Positions 9,331 through 17,815 of a stretch of 64,000 nucleotides of DNA are shown here, piece after piece. The notes under the pieces are model-generated. The model saw only the letters and a list, made by a program, of their open reading frames with translations. It searched no databases and was not told where the DNA came from. The stretch is taken from assembly GCF_002734285.1 (NCBI RefSeq), contig NZ_NSEA01000004.1:62001-126000 (forward strand). The letters run 5' to 3'. Every line of letters starts with the position of its first letter. Position 1 is the stretch's first letter. A program made the translations under genes and the position numbers. This DNA is from Fredinandcohnia onubensis. Lineage in GTDB: Bacteria; Bacillota; Bacilli; Bacillales; Bacillaceae_L.

Positions 9331-9440
9331 GTTTGGGGACAATTTCCTGTAGATAAAATAGTTTTAGAGAAATAGAGTAATATGTAGGAACATAGTTTGA
9401 CCTAACTCCATAATTCTATAGTATGTAAGGAGGAGATAAT

Positions 9441-10103
9441 ATGAAATATAGAAGTGTTTTTGATATTATTGGTCCGGTTATGATTGGTCCATCAAGCTCG
9501 CATACAGCTGGGGCAGCTCGTATTGGCAGGGTTGCAAGAAGCTTGTTTGGTCGTGAACCAAAATGGGCAAACATCTCCTTCTATGGGTCATTTGCAGAAA
9601 CATATAGAGGCCATGGAACGGATGTAGCGATTATTGGTGGTCTTCTTGATTTTGATACATTTGATGAAAGAATTAAAATTTCATTGGATATCGCCAAAGA
9701 AGCAGGCATTCAGATAAAGTTCATTGAAGAAGAAGCTGTTCCAGAACATCCTAATACAGCCAGAGTATTGATTGGTGATGATGAAGGTGAACTAGAGCTT
9801 GTAGGTATTTCCATTGGTGGCGGAAAAATTGAGATTACTGAATTAAATGGGTTTAAACTACGCTTATCAGGAAATCATCCGGCAATTCTTGTTGTCCACA
9901 ATGACCGCTATGGTGCGATTGCAGGTGTTGCCAACGTACTTGCAAAATATGCGATCAACATTGGGCATATGGAAGTAGCTCGAAAAGAAAAAGGGATGCA
10001 AGCCCTTATGACAATTGAAGTGGATCAAAACATCGAAGGACCTGTATTGGATGAATTATCTACTTTACCCAATATTATTAAGGTAGCTAAAATTGTCGAC
10101 TAA
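9441..10103 (+). CDS. sdaAB: L-serine dehydratase, iron-sulfur-dependent, beta subunit
   Basis: Protein of 220 aa. With the alpha subunit it deaminates L-serine to pyruvate and ammonia. The N-terminal part has the family motif GPSSSHTAGA. The C-terminal ~75 residues form an ACT domain (LVVHNDRYGAIAGVANVLAK), a likely serine-sensing site. ATG 9441 has an AAGGAGGAG SD. The alpha subunit starts 46 nt downstream. The two-subunit form is typical of Firmicutes, in contrast to the single-chain enterobacterial SdaA. Confidence 0.95.
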   Translation: MKYRSVFDIIGPVMIGPSSSHTAGAARIGRVARSLFGREPKWANISFYGSFAETYRGHGTDVAIIGGLLDFDTFDERIKISLDIAKEAGIQIKFIEEEAVPEHPNTARVLIGDDEGELELVGISIGGGKIEITELNGFKLRLSGNHPAILVVHNDRYGAIAGVANVLAKYAINIGHMEVARKEKGMQALMTIEVDQNIEGPVLDELSTLPNIIKVAKIVD

Positions 10104-10149
10104 GTTCATTGTTAATTGGATACAAGTTTAATCGACAGGAGGATTTTTT

Positions 10150-11037
10150 ATGTTTCGTAATGTTGCTGAGTTAGTAGAGCTTGCTACTTCTAAAAATATG
10201 AAAATAGCAGAAGTAATGATTGAACAAGAGGTTGAAGTAACAGGAAAAACCCGTGAAGAAATCATCTCACAAATGGAACGAAATCTTGAAGTAATGGAAA
10301 ATGCTGTCGAGAGAGGATTGGCTGGGGTTTCGTCACTTTCAGGTTTAACAGGTGGAGATGCTGTTCTCTTACAGAATTATATACAAAAAGGAAACTTTTT
10401 AACTGGTAAAACAGTCTTGGACGCTGTTAGCAAAGCTGTTGCGACTAATGAAGTTAATGCAGCAATGGGAACGATTTGTGCGACTCCAACTGCAGGCTCT
10501 GCAGGTGTTGTACCAGGAACTTTATTTGCTGTGAAAGAAAAATTGAATCCAACAAAAGAGCAAATGGTTCAATTTTTATTTACTGCTGGCGCATTTGGAT
10601 TTGTTGTTGCGAACAATGCTTCTATTTCAGGTGCTGCAGGAGGCTGTCAAGCTGAGGTTGGATCTGCTGCTGGTATGGCCGCTGCAGCGATTGTCGAGAT
10701 GGCAGGAGGGACTCCACAGCAATCTGCTGAAGCAATGGCGATTACTTTAAAAAATATGCTTGGACTAGTATGTGACCCTGTAGCGGGACTTGTCGAGGTA
10801 CCATGTGTTAAAAGGAATGCGATGGGAGCGGCGAATGCGATGGTTGCTGCAGACATGGCATTAGCAGGAGTTACAAGTCGAATCCCATGTGATGAAGTAA
10901 TCGATGCGATGTATAGAATAGGTCAGACAATGCCAACGGCACTAAAAGAAACAGCACAGGGAGGACTAGCGGCAACCCCAACAGGTCGTGCTCTAGAAGC
11001 AAAAATCTTTGGGATTTCGCTAAACAAGAGTGAATAG
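10150..11037 (+). CDS. sdaAA: L-serine dehydratase, iron-sulfur-dependent, alpha subunit
   Basis: Protein of 295 aa, the catalytic subunit that carries the oxygen-sensitive 4Fe-4S cluster. Conserved stretches include GTICATPTAGSAG, AAGGCQAEVGSA, GLVCDPVAGLVEVPC and an alanine/methionine-rich helix. The cysteines in CAT, GCQ, VCDP and VPC are the candidate cluster ligands. It has its own AGGAGG SD. Its last 8 nt overlap the start of recG, so recG is probably translationally coupled to it. Confidence 0.95.
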   Translation: MFRNVAELVELATSKNMKIAEVMIEQEVEVTGKTREEIISQMERNLEVMENAVERGLAGVSSLSGLTGGDAVLLQNYIQKGNFLTGKTVLDAVSKAVATNEVNAAMGTICATPTAGSAGVVPGTLFAVKEKLNPTKEQMVQFLFTAGAFGFVVANNASISGAAGGCQAEVGSAAGMAAAAIVEMAGGTPQQSAEAMAITLKNMLGLVCDPVAGLVEVPCVKRNAMGAANAMVAADMALAGVTSRIPCDEVIDAMYRIGQTMPTALKETAQGGLAATPTGRALEAKIFGISLNKSE

Positions 11038-13078
11038 TCAACTTGAGCAACCTGTCACTGAAATAAAAGGAATAGGCGAGGAGACAGGATTACAGCTTAA
11101 CGAGATGCACATCTATTCCATTCTTGACCTACTTTTGTACTTCCCATATCGATTTGAAGACTATAGTCTAAGAGACCTTGCGGAGGTTAAGCATGAGGAG
11201 AAAATAACGATTGAGGGAAAAGTTCATAGTGAACCACTATTAACCTATTACAATCGTAAACGCTCGCGCTTAACTTTTAGGGTCTTAGTTGGTCGTTACC
11301 TTATTACAGCGACCTGCTTTAATCGGCCGTATTATAAAAATAAAATATCGTTAAACGATACTATTACGATTTCCGGAAAATGGGATCAGCATCGACAAAC
11401 AATAACCGTTAGTGAAATTGTTTTTGGTCCAATGACGAAAGATAATCGAATTGAACCGGTTTATTCAACAAAAGGTAAGATCACCGCTAAAGGAATGAAG
11501 CGGTTTATGGCACTTGCACTTGGGCAGTTTGGTGATCAAATTGAGGACAATCTCCCTGAACAATTATTAACCACATATAAGCTCTTACCTAAGAAAGATG
11601 CCATTAAAATCATGCATCATCCATTTAGCCATCAAGATTTAAAACAGGCTAGAAGACGCTTTGTGTATGAGGAGTTTCTCCTTTTTCAGCTGAAGATGCA
11701 GGCACTTAGGAAATTTGAACGGGAACAAACGATGGGTTCAGCAATGGACTTTCAGAAAGAGAAATTAGAAGGATTCATGAAGGCACTGCCATTTCCTTTA
11801 ACAAATGCTCAAAATCGGGTTGTTACTGAAATTATCAATGATCTCCGTTCCCCTTATCGAATGAATCGCTTGCTACAAGGTGATGTAGGTTCAGGTAAGA
11901 CGGTTGTTGCTGCAATTTCACTATATGCTGCAATCCTTTCTGGGTATCAGGGGGCATTAATGGTACCAACTGAAATTTTAGCGGAACAGCATTCACATTC
12001 GTTAATGGAGTTATTTTCCGAATACGGGTTAAATATTCAACTGTTAACAAGCTCTGTCAAGGGGAAACGAAGAAGAGAAATCCTCGAGCAGCTTCAAGCT
12101 GGTGAGGTTCATATTTTAGTTGGTACTCATGCTCTAATTCAAGATGAAGTTAACTTCCATAAGCTTGGCCTGGTAATTACAGATGAACAGCATCGTTTTG
12201 GTGTTGAACAGCGAAGGATTTTACGGGAAAAAGGAGAAAATCCTGATGTGCTCTTTATGACTGCAACACCAATTCCAAGAACTCTTGCTATTACTGTTTT
12301 TGGAGAGATGGATGTCTCAGTGATCGATGAAATGCCAGCGGGAAGGAAAAAAATTGAAACATATTGGGTGAAGCATGAGTTACTAGAACGGATATTGGTG
12401 TTTATCGAAAAAGAGCTTGCTAAAGGTAGACAAGCCTATGTAATTTGTCCTCTAATCGAGGAATCAGATAAGCTCGATGTACAAAATGCAATTGATGTTC
12501 ATTCAATGCTCTCATTTCATTTTCAAAACAAAGCAAAGGTCGGCTTAATGCATGGTCGATTGTCCGCAGACGAAAAAGAAGAGGTAATGAGACAATTTAG
12601 TGAAAATGAAGTTCAAATCCTAGTTTCGACAACAGTAGTCGAAGTCGGTGTGAACGTTCCCAATGCGACATTGATGGTGATTTATGATGCAGAACGATTT
12701 GGACTATCTCAACTTCACCAATTACGGGGACGTGTCGGACGGGGAAGTGAACAGTCTTATTGTATCCTTCTTGCTGATCCAAAATCTGAAGTGGGAAAAG
12801 AACGAATGAAGATCATGACGGAAACAAATGATGGCTTTGTCTTATCTGAAAAAGATTTAGAACTTCGTGGTCCAGGTGACTTCTTTGGACGAAAACAAAG
12901 TGGTGTACCTGAATTTAAAGTCGCTGATATGGTCCACGATTATCGCACCCTAGAGGTGGCGAGAAATGATGCTACTAAACTAATAAATTCTCAAGTATTT
13001 TGGAAGGATCCATCATACAAACACCTTAGGGAGGATTTATTACAGTCCGGTATTTTAGATGGTGAAAAACTTGATTAA
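11030..13078 (+). CDS. recG: ATP-dependent DNA helicase RecG
   Basis: Protein of 682 aa from a GTG start that overlaps the end of sdaAA by 8 nt. RecG regresses stalled replication forks and migrates Holliday junctions. The N-terminal wedge/OB domain reaches to about residue 160. The SF2 helicase core has GDVGSGKT (Walker A), the DEQH box (ITDEQHRFGV), MTATPIPRTL, and motif VI QLRGRVGRG. The C-terminal part has the RecG FFGRKQSG segment. The SD is weak (AAGAG), which fits translational coupling. A terminator-like hairpin follows. Confidence 0.95.
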   Translation: MNSQLEQPVTEIKGIGEETGLQLNEMHIYSILDLLLYFPYRFEDYSLRDLAEVKHEEKITIEGKVHSEPLLTYYNRKRSRLTFRVLVGRYLITATCFNRPYYKNKISLNDTITISGKWDQHRQTITVSEIVFGPMTKDNRIEPVYSTKGKITAKGMKRFMALALGQFGDQIEDNLPEQLLTTYKLLPKKDAIKIMHHPFSHQDLKQARRRFVYEEFLLFQLKMQALRKFEREQTMGSAMDFQKEKLEGFMKALPFPLTNAQNRVVTEIINDLRSPYRMNRLLQGDVGSGKTVVAAISLYAAILSGYQGALMVPTEILAEQHSHSLMELFSEYGLNIQLLTSSVKGKRRREILEQLQAGEVHILVGTHALIQDEVNFHKLGLVITDEQHRFGVEQRRILREKGENPDVLFMTATPIPRTLAITVFGEMDVSVIDEMPAGRKKIETYWVKHELLERILVFIEKELAKGRQAYVICPLIEESDKLDVQNAIDVHSMLSFHFQNKAKVGLMHGRLSADEKEEVMRQFSENEVQILVSTTVVEVGVNVPNATLMVIYDAERFGLSQLHQLRGRVGRGSEQSYCILLADPKSEVGKERMKIMTETNDGFVLSEKDLELRGPGDFFGRKQSGVPEFKVADMVHDYRTLEVARNDATKLINSQVFWKDPSYKHLREDLLQSGILDGEKLD

Positions 13079-13092
13079 ACTCATTTCGTTTA

Positions 13093-13136
13093 GGGCAGCT
13101 TGTGAGGAGGATTTCTTCTTGCAATCTGCTTTTTTT
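13093..13136 (+). terminator. Probable terminator after recG
   Basis: GCAGCTTG (13095-13102) pairs with CAATCTGC (13122-13129) with one mismatch and is followed by seven T. The loop is long but partly self-pairing. The 3' arm overlaps the -35 box of the fapR promoter, so the two signals share bases. Confidence 0.5.
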
Positions 13137-13147
13137 AATTATATACT
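13119..13147 (+). promoter_or_regulatory. SigA-type promoter of fapR-plsX-fabD-fabG
   Basis: TTGCAA (13119-13124) and TATACT (13142-13147) are 17 nt apart. The predicted start of transcription is near 13154, inside the FapR operator. Support is sequence match plus the well-placed operator. Confidence 0.75.
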
Positions 13148-13152
13148 AACTA

Positions 13153-13169
13153 TTAGTACCTAGTCTTAA
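13153..13169 (+). promoter_or_regulatory. FapR operator
   Basis: TTAGTACCTAGTCTTAA is a 17-bp imperfect inverted repeat that matches the known FapR box type (TTAGTA...TACTAA-like). It covers about +1 to +17 of the fapR promoter. FapR bound here blocks transcription; malonyl-CoA releases it. This gives autoregulation of fapR and control of plsX-fabD-fabG by the malonyl-CoA pool. Confidence 0.8.
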
Positions 13170-13192
13170 GAGTGCGGACGGTGTGGTTTTAA

Positions 13193-13771
13193 ATGAGAAA
13201 GAGTAAAAAAGAACGGCAGCAATTATTACAGGAAACGATAAAAGTAAATCCATTTATAACTGATGAAGACTTAGCGGAAAAATTCATGGTGAGCGTTCAA
13301 ACTATTCGATTGGACAGATTAGAACTATCGATTCCTGAACTGCGTGAGCGAATCAAGAATGTTGCTGAAAAAAAATTAGAAGATGAAGTTAAATCTTTAC
13401 CAATTGATGAGGTTATTGGTGAAATTATTGATATTGAATTAGATGAAAGTGCAATTTCTATCTTTGATGTAACAATGGAGCACGTTTTTAAACGTAACCA
13501 CATAGCTCGTGGACACCATCTCTTTGCTCAAGCTAATTCACTAGCGGTTGCTGTCATTAATGATGAGCTTGCACTTACGGCAAAAGCGAATATTCGCTTT
13601 ACGCGACAAGTAAAACTAGGCGAGCGTGTCGTCGCAAAAGCAAAAGTGAAAGGTTCTGAGGAAAAAGGGAGAACGGTCGTAGATGTAAATAGTTATGTCG
13701 GGAATGAACTGGTGTTTTCTGGTGAATTTACGATGTATCGTTCTAATAAACAATTAAAAATTGATTCATAA
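13193..13771 (+). CDS. fapR: Fatty acid and phospholipid biosynthesis repressor FapR
   Basis: Protein of 192 aa. The N-terminal helix-turn-helix (about 1-60: [21 protein letters not shown]) is of DeoR type, followed by a linker helix and a C-terminal hot-dog fold domain (about 75-190) that binds malonyl-CoA. [19 protein letters not shown] is the typical hot-dog helix region. FapR represses the fatty acid and early phospholipid genes; here it heads the plsX-fabD-fabG operon and has an operator on its own promoter. The SD is not strong (GGACGGTGTGG), which would keep repressor levels low. Confidence 0.96.
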   Translation: MRKSKKERQQLLQETIKVNPFITDEDLAEKFMVSVQTIRLDRLELSIPELRERIKNVAEKKLEDEVKSLPIDEVIGEIIDIELDESAISIFDVTMEHVFKRNHIARGHHLFAQANSLAVAVINDELALTAKANIRFTRQVKLGERVVAKAKVKGSEEKGRTVVDVNSYVGNELVFSGEFTMYRSNKQLKIDS

Positions 13772-13836
13772 TAGAGAACAAACTTAGGTTATGAACATCT
13801 AACTACCTAAAAGCAAACAAAAGGAATGATACAAAG

Positions 13837-14838
13837 ATGAAACTTGCGATTGATGCAATGGGTGGAGATCATGCACCGGAGGAAATTGTAAAAGGAACAA
13901 TAACTGCATTAAAGCATTACAAAGACCTTGAAGTTACTCTTATTGGTGATGAAGCCAAAATTCGCAAATACTTAACTGAAGATGAAAGAATCACAATTAT
14001 ACATACAACAGAAGTAATTGAAGGTACAGATGAACCTGTAAGGGCTGTTAGAAGAAAAAAGAACGCATCGATGGTTTTAATGGCGAAAGAGGTTAGTGAG
14101 GGACGTGCAGACGCTTGTATTTCTGCAGGAAATACAGGCGCATTAATGACTGCTGGACTCTTTATCGTTGGCCGAATTGAGGGGATTGATCGACCAGCCT
14201 TAGCACCGACTTTACCAACTCTAGATAAAAAGGGATTCCTCATGCTTGATGTTGGTGCAAATGTTGATGCAAAGCCTGAGCACTTGCTTCAATATGCGAT
14301 TATGGGCTCCATCTACTCTGAAAAGGTTCGTGGAGTTGCAAATCCTAGAGTAGGTCTATTAAATGTTGGTACAGAAGATAAAAAAGGGAATGAATTAACG
14401 AAACATGCATTTGAAATGATGAAAGCAACAAATCTTAATTTCGTTGGGAACGTAGAGGCAAGAGACCTACTTGATGGAGTTGCTGATGTTGTTGTTACAG
14501 ACGGATTTACAGGCAACGTGGCTTTAAAGACAATTGAAGGTACTGCACTTTCCATGTTTAAAATGTTGAAAACAGCTTTTACAAGCAATCTAAAAAGTAA
14601 AATAGCTGCTGGTCTATTAATGCCAGAATTAAAGGTATTAAAAAAGACATTAGATTACTCGGAATACGGAGGAGCAGGATTATTTGGATTAAAGGCTCCT
14701 GTTATAAAAGCCCATGGTTCTTCAGATGCAAATGGTTTATTTAGTGCCATCCGTCAAACCTATGAAATGGTAGAAAAAGATGTAGCTGGAACAATACGTA
14801 AAACATTAGAGGATATGAATCCTACAGTAAACGAATAG
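13837..14838 (+). CDS. plsX: Acyl-ACP:phosphate acyltransferase PlsX
   Basis: Protein of 333 aa beginning [16 protein letters not shown], the typical PlsX N-terminus. It converts acyl-ACP and phosphate to acyl-phosphate, the donor for PlsY in phosphatidic acid synthesis. Further family segments are [24 protein letters not shown] and [14 protein letters not shown] near residue 230. It is a peripheral membrane protein. It sits in the FapR-controlled operon with fabD, fabG and acpP. Acyl-phosphate is also the product of the FakA pathway, so PlsX joins synthesis and exogenous fatty acid use. Confidence 0.96.
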   Translation: MKLAIDAMGGDHAPEEIVKGTITALKHYKDLEVTLIGDEAKIRKYLTEDERITIIHTTEVIEGTDEPVRAVRRKKNASMVLMAKEVSEGRADACISAGNTGALMTAGLFIVGRIEGIDRPALAPTLPTLDKKGFLMLDVGANVDAKPEHLLQYAIMGSIYSEKVRGVANPRVGLLNVGTEDKKGNELTKHAFEMMKATNLNFVGNVEARDLLDGVADVVVTDGFTGNVALKTIEGTALSMFKMLKTAFTSNLKSKIAAGLLMPELKVLKKTLDYSEYGGAGLFGLKAPVIKAHGSSDANGLFSAIRQTYEMVEKDVAGTIRKTLEDMNPTVNE

Positions 14839-14850
14839 GGGGAATTGAGA

Positions 14851-15795
14851 ATGAGTAAGATTGCATTCGTTTTTCCAGGACAAGGTTCTCAGACCGTGGG
14901 GATGGGGAAGGAATTAGCAGATTCTTCAGAAACGGTTCAAGATATTTTTACTAGAGTTGACAAAGCACTAGGAGAGGAGTTGTCCTCACTTATTTTTAAC
15001 GGTCCGCAGGAAACTTTAACACTGACAACTAATGCCCAACCATCCCTTTTAACGACGAGTATAGCGATTCTTGAAAAATTCAAACAAGCAGAAATAGTAC
15101 CTGACTATGTAGCGGGACATAGTCTTGGTGAGTATACGGCATTAGTAGCTGCTGGTGCACTGAGTTTTGAAGATGCTGTTCGTACAGTTCGCAAGCGTGG
15201 CGAGTTTATGGAGGAAGCTGTACCTGCAGGCCAAGGCACAATGGCAGCGATCTTAGGGATGAGTAGTGAAGACTTACACACTGTGACCGAAGAGATATCT
15301 GCTTCGGGTCATCCAGTACAGTTAGCGAATATTAATTGTCCTGGCCAGATTGTTATTTCTGGCTCTGCCGAAGGGGTAAAAAGAGCTTGTGAATTAGCAA
15401 AAGAAAAAGGAGCGAAACGTGCGATTCCACTTGAAGTAAGTGGACCGTTTCATTCATCATTAATGGAGCCTGCCGCTGAAAAATTACGGTCCGTATTGGA
15501 TCAAATTAAGATTGTTGATGCCTCTGTTCCTGTAGTGGCTAATGTAAATGCGGAAGAAATGACTTCTGCTGAACAAATAAAAGAAAATCTAGTAAAGCAA
15601 TTATATTCACCTGTTTTATGGGAAAATTCTGTTCAATATATGCTCGACCAAGGCGTAGATACTTTTATCGAAATTGGCCCTGGTAAAGTTCTTTCTGGTT
15701 TAATTAAGAAAGTAAATCGAAGAGTAGCAACATATGCAATTAGTGATACAGAAACACTCGAATCAACAATTCGTGCATTGAAGGAGGGAAATTAG
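14851..15795 (+). CDS. fabD: Malonyl-CoA:ACP transacylase FabD
   Basis: Protein of 314 aa. It moves malonyl from CoA to ACP. The oxyanion loop FPGQGSQ is at the N-terminus, the nucleophile is Ser91 in GHSLGEY, and the catalytic His is in GPFHSSLM. The frame is open 2 codons further up to a TTG (14845), but ATG 14851 has GGGGG at 8 nt and gives the family N-terminus. It follows plsX after 12 nt and is followed by fabG after 1 nt. Confidence 0.96.
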   Translation: MSKIAFVFPGQGSQTVGMGKELADSSETVQDIFTRVDKALGEELSSLIFNGPQETLTLTTNAQPSLLTTSIAILEKFKQAEIVPDYVAGHSLGEYTALVAAGALSFEDAVRTVRKRGEFMEEAVPAGQGTMAAILGMSSEDLHTVTEEISASGHPVQLANINCPGQIVISGSAEGVKRACELAKEKGAKRAIPLEVSGPFHSSLMEPAAEKLRSVLDQIKIVDASVPVVANVNAEEMTSAEQIKENLVKQLYSPVLWENSVQYMLDQGVDTFIEIGPGKVLSGLIKKVNRRVATYAISDTETLESTIRALKEGN

Positions 15796-15796
15796 G

Positions 15797-16537
15797 ATGT
15801 TAAATGGCAAAGTAGCTTTGGTTACCGGTGCTTCACGTGGAATTGGCCGAACAATTGCAATTGAGCTGGCAAAAGCAGGTGCAAAAGTGGCGGTAAACTA
15901 TTCTGGTAGTGAACAAAAAGCAAATGAAGTTGTTGATGAGATTAAAGCATTAGGGCAAGAAGCATTTGCGATTCAAGCGAATGTGTCAGATGCAGATTCT
16001 GTGACAAATATGGTCAAAGAAGTTATTTCCACTTTCGGCAGTCTTGATATTCTTGTTAATAACGCAGGAATCACTAGGGATAATTTATTGATGAGGATGA
16101 AAGAGGAAGAATGGGACGATGTTATTAATATTAACCTAAAAGGTGTATTTCTTAGCACGAAAGCAGTCACTAGACAAATGATGAAGCAACGTTCTGGAAA
16201 AATTATTAATATAGCTTCAATCGTGGGTGTTAGTGGAAATCCTGGACAAGCTAACTATGTTGCTGCAAAGGCTGGTGTAATCGGATTAACTAAAACAGCC
16301 GCTAAGGAATTAGCAAGCCGAAATATTACGGTGAACGCTGTAGCGCCAGGATTTATAACGACTGATATGACAGAGAAGCTTCCTGAAGACGTAAAGAATG
16401 AAATGTTAAAACTTATTCCTCTAAATAGATTTGGTGAAACAACCGATATCTCTGGAGTTGTTTTATTTCTTGCATCAGATAATAGCAACTATATGACTGG
16501 TCAAACCTTGCATATTGACGGTGGAATGGTAATGTAA
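15797..16537 (+). CDS. fabG: 3-oxoacyl-ACP reductase FabG
   Basis: Protein of 246 aa, a classical short-chain dehydrogenase that reduces beta-ketoacyl-ACP with NADPH. The cofactor site is TGASRGIG (10-17) and the NNAG motif is at 88-91. The catalytic residues Ser141, Tyr154 and Lys158 are all present. The C-terminal DGGMVM fits the family. The start is 1 nt after the fabD stop, with AAGGAGGG as SD. Context (FapR operon, acpP next) supports fatty acid synthesis rather than another dehydrogenase role. Confidence 0.96.
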   Translation: MLNGKVALVTGASRGIGRTIAIELAKAGAKVAVNYSGSEQKANEVVDEIKALGQEAFAIQANVSDADSVTNMVKEVISTFGSLDILVNNAGITRDNLLMRMKEEEWDDVININLKGVFLSTKAVTRQMMKQRSGKIINIASIVGVSGNPGQANYVAAKAGVIGLTKTAAKELASRNITVNAVAPGFITTDMTEKLPEDVKNEMLKLIPLNRFGETTDISGVVLFLASDNSNYMTGQTLHIDGGMVM

Positions 16538-16540
16538 TAA

Positions 16541-16562
16541 AAGAGCCGCATGGCTATTTTTG
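16541..16562 (+). terminator. Weak terminator-like hairpin after fabG
   Basis: AGCC / GGCT with a 4-nt loop is followed by ATTTTT. The 4-bp stem is short, so it may only attenuate read-through into acpP. A longer pairing, AAGAGCC (16541-16547) with GGCTCTT (16602-16608), is also possible. Confidence 0.3.
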
Positions 16563-16606
16563 CTAGATAAAGACATAAAGAATATTACTGAGATGAAGAA
16601 AGGCTC

Positions 16607-16636
16607 TTGCGCTTTTCTAGTAAAACAAAATATAAT
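16607..16636 (+). promoter_or_regulatory. Candidate SigA promoter of acpP
   Basis: TTGCGC (16607-16612) and a perfect TATAAT (16631-16636) are 18 nt apart, 24 nt upstream of the acpP start. A separate promoter fits the need for much more ACP than other pathway proteins. Confidence 0.5.
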
Positions 16637-16659
16637 ACCTTGAGGGGAGGTGAATGGAA

Positions 16660-16893
16660 ATGGCAGATGTGTTTGAGAGAATTACAAAAATCGTGGTTGA
16701 CCGCTTAGGTGTTGAGGAATCAGCAGTAACTTTAGAGGCTTCTTTTAAAGATGATCTTGGAGCGGATTCACTAGACGTAGTTGAACTTGTTATGGAACTT
16801 GAAGATGAGTTTGACATGGAAATTTCAGATGATGAGGCTGAAAAAATTGCTACAGTTGGTGACGCTGTAAATTACATAAAAAGCCAGCTATAA
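16660..16893 (+). CDS. acpP: Acyl carrier protein
   Basis: Protein of 77 aa, the same length as B. subtilis AcpA. The phosphopantetheine attachment serine is Ser37 in DLGADSLD. The remainder is highly acidic with [16 protein letters not shown], the helix II that docks to Fab enzymes. ATG 16660 is chosen over ATG 16654 because AGGGGAGGTG lies 8 nt upstream and the product starts MADVFERI as in the family. The gene lies between fabG and rnc, as in most Firmicutes. Confidence 0.97.
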   Translation: MADVFERITKIVVDRLGVEESAVTLEASFKDDLGADSLDVVELVMELEDEFDMEISDDEAEKIATVGDAVNYIKSQL

Positions 16894-16910
16894 TATTTCT
16901 TAGAATATAA

Positions 16911-16936
16911 GTCCCGTTAATTAAACGGGGCTTTCT
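16911..16936 (+). terminator. Weak terminator/attenuator between acpP and rnc
   Basis: GTCCCGTT pairs with AACGGGGC (one G-U pair) around a 5-nt AT loop and is followed by TTTCT. The short T run suggests partial termination, giving more acpP than rnc transcript. Confidence 0.55.
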
Positions 16937-16953
16937 CCTTGGAGGTTCATAAG

Positions 16954-17685
16954 GTGAAGCGGATAAATAAAGACAAAGGTAATAAATTCGCTCTAAAATT
17001 TAAAGCTTTTCAGGAGCGACTTGGAATTCATTTCCATGATGAAGGATTACTTATTCAAGCATTTACACATTCATCTTATGTGAATGAGCATCGAAAAAAG
17101 CCTCACGAAGACAATGAACGGCTTGAATTTTTAGGAGATGCTGTTTTAGAACTAACCATTTCCAAATTCCTCTTTAAAAAGTTTCCAATCATGAGTGAAG
17201 GTGAGTTAACAAAGATGCGTGCGGCAATTGTTTGTGAGCCATCATTAGTAACCTTTGCAAATGAATTAAAGTTTGGGGAACTCGTTTTACTAGGAAAAGG
17301 AGAGGAAATGACTGGTGGTAGAGAGCGACCAGCCTTACTTGCTGATGTATTTGAGGCATTTATTGGAGCGCTTTATCTTGATCTTGGATTAGAGGTTGTC
17401 AACCAGTTTTTGGATAAAACAGTCATACCTAAAATTAATGCGGGTGCTTTTTCTCATGTGATGGATTTTAAGAGTCAGCTACAAGAGCTTGTCCAGCGGG
17501 ATGGAACTGGAGTTATTGAATATAAGGTTCTCCAAGAAAAGGGACCAGCCCATAGTCGTGAATTCGTTTCACGCGTTTCTTTAAATGGCGAGGAACTTGG
17601 AATAGGCACAGGACGATCGAAAAAGGAAGCTGAACAGCATGCGGCAGAAATTGCCTTACAAAAGCTGAAGAACAAACAAAAATAA
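16954..17685 (+). CDS. rnc: Ribonuclease III
   Basis: Protein of 243 aa from a GTG start. RNase III cuts double-stranded RNA in rRNA precursors and in sense-antisense duplexes. The catalytic domain has the signature [14 protein letters not shown] with the metal-binding Glu and Asp, and the C-terminal dsRNA-binding domain has [12 protein letters not shown] and [16 protein letters not shown] 16954 has GGAGG 8 nt upstream; the TTG 16939 overlaps that SD and is rejected. It precedes smc as in B. subtilis (rncS). Confidence 0.96.
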   Translation: MKRINKDKGNKFALKFKAFQERLGIHFHDEGLLIQAFTHSSYVNEHRKKPHEDNERLEFLGDAVLELTISKFLFKKFPIMSEGELTKMRAAIVCEPSLVTFANELKFGELVLLGKGEEMTGGRERPALLADVFEAFIGALYLDLGLEVVNQFLDKTVIPKINAGAFSHVMDFKSQLQELVQRDGTGVIEYKVLQEKGPAHSREFVSRVSLNGEELGIGTGRSKKEAEQHAAEIALQKLKNKQK

Positions 17686-17690
17686 GTAGC

Positions 17691-17722
17691 GTACCCCACG
17701 ATATCGTGGGGTTATATTTTTG
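17691..17722 (+). terminator. Rho-independent terminator after rnc
   Basis: A perfect 20-nt palindrome (17693-17712, ACCCCACGAT and its complement) is followed by TATATTTTT. It separates the fapR-acpP-rnc transcripts from smc-ftsY. Confidence 0.8.
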
Positions 17723-17770
17723 CCTATACAAGTATTACTAGAAAAAGACATCCAATAAAATACTTGTTTA

Positions 17771-17779
17771 TGATAAAAT
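17771..17779 (+). promoter_or_regulatory. Candidate extended -10 promoter of smc
   Basis: TGATAAAAT fits the TGnTATAAT extended -10 form, 37 nt upstream of smc and after the rnc terminator. No good -35 is present at 17 nt, so the call is weak. Confidence 0.35.
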
Positions 17780-17815
17780 ATGTAGGACTTTAAATTGTAA
17801 TTGAGGGGGAAGTTT

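Noticed and set aside
9397-9422. TTGACC and TATAGT upstream of sdaAB as a promoter
   Set aside because: The spacer is only 14 nt, too short for SigA; a promoter is needed here but I cannot define it.
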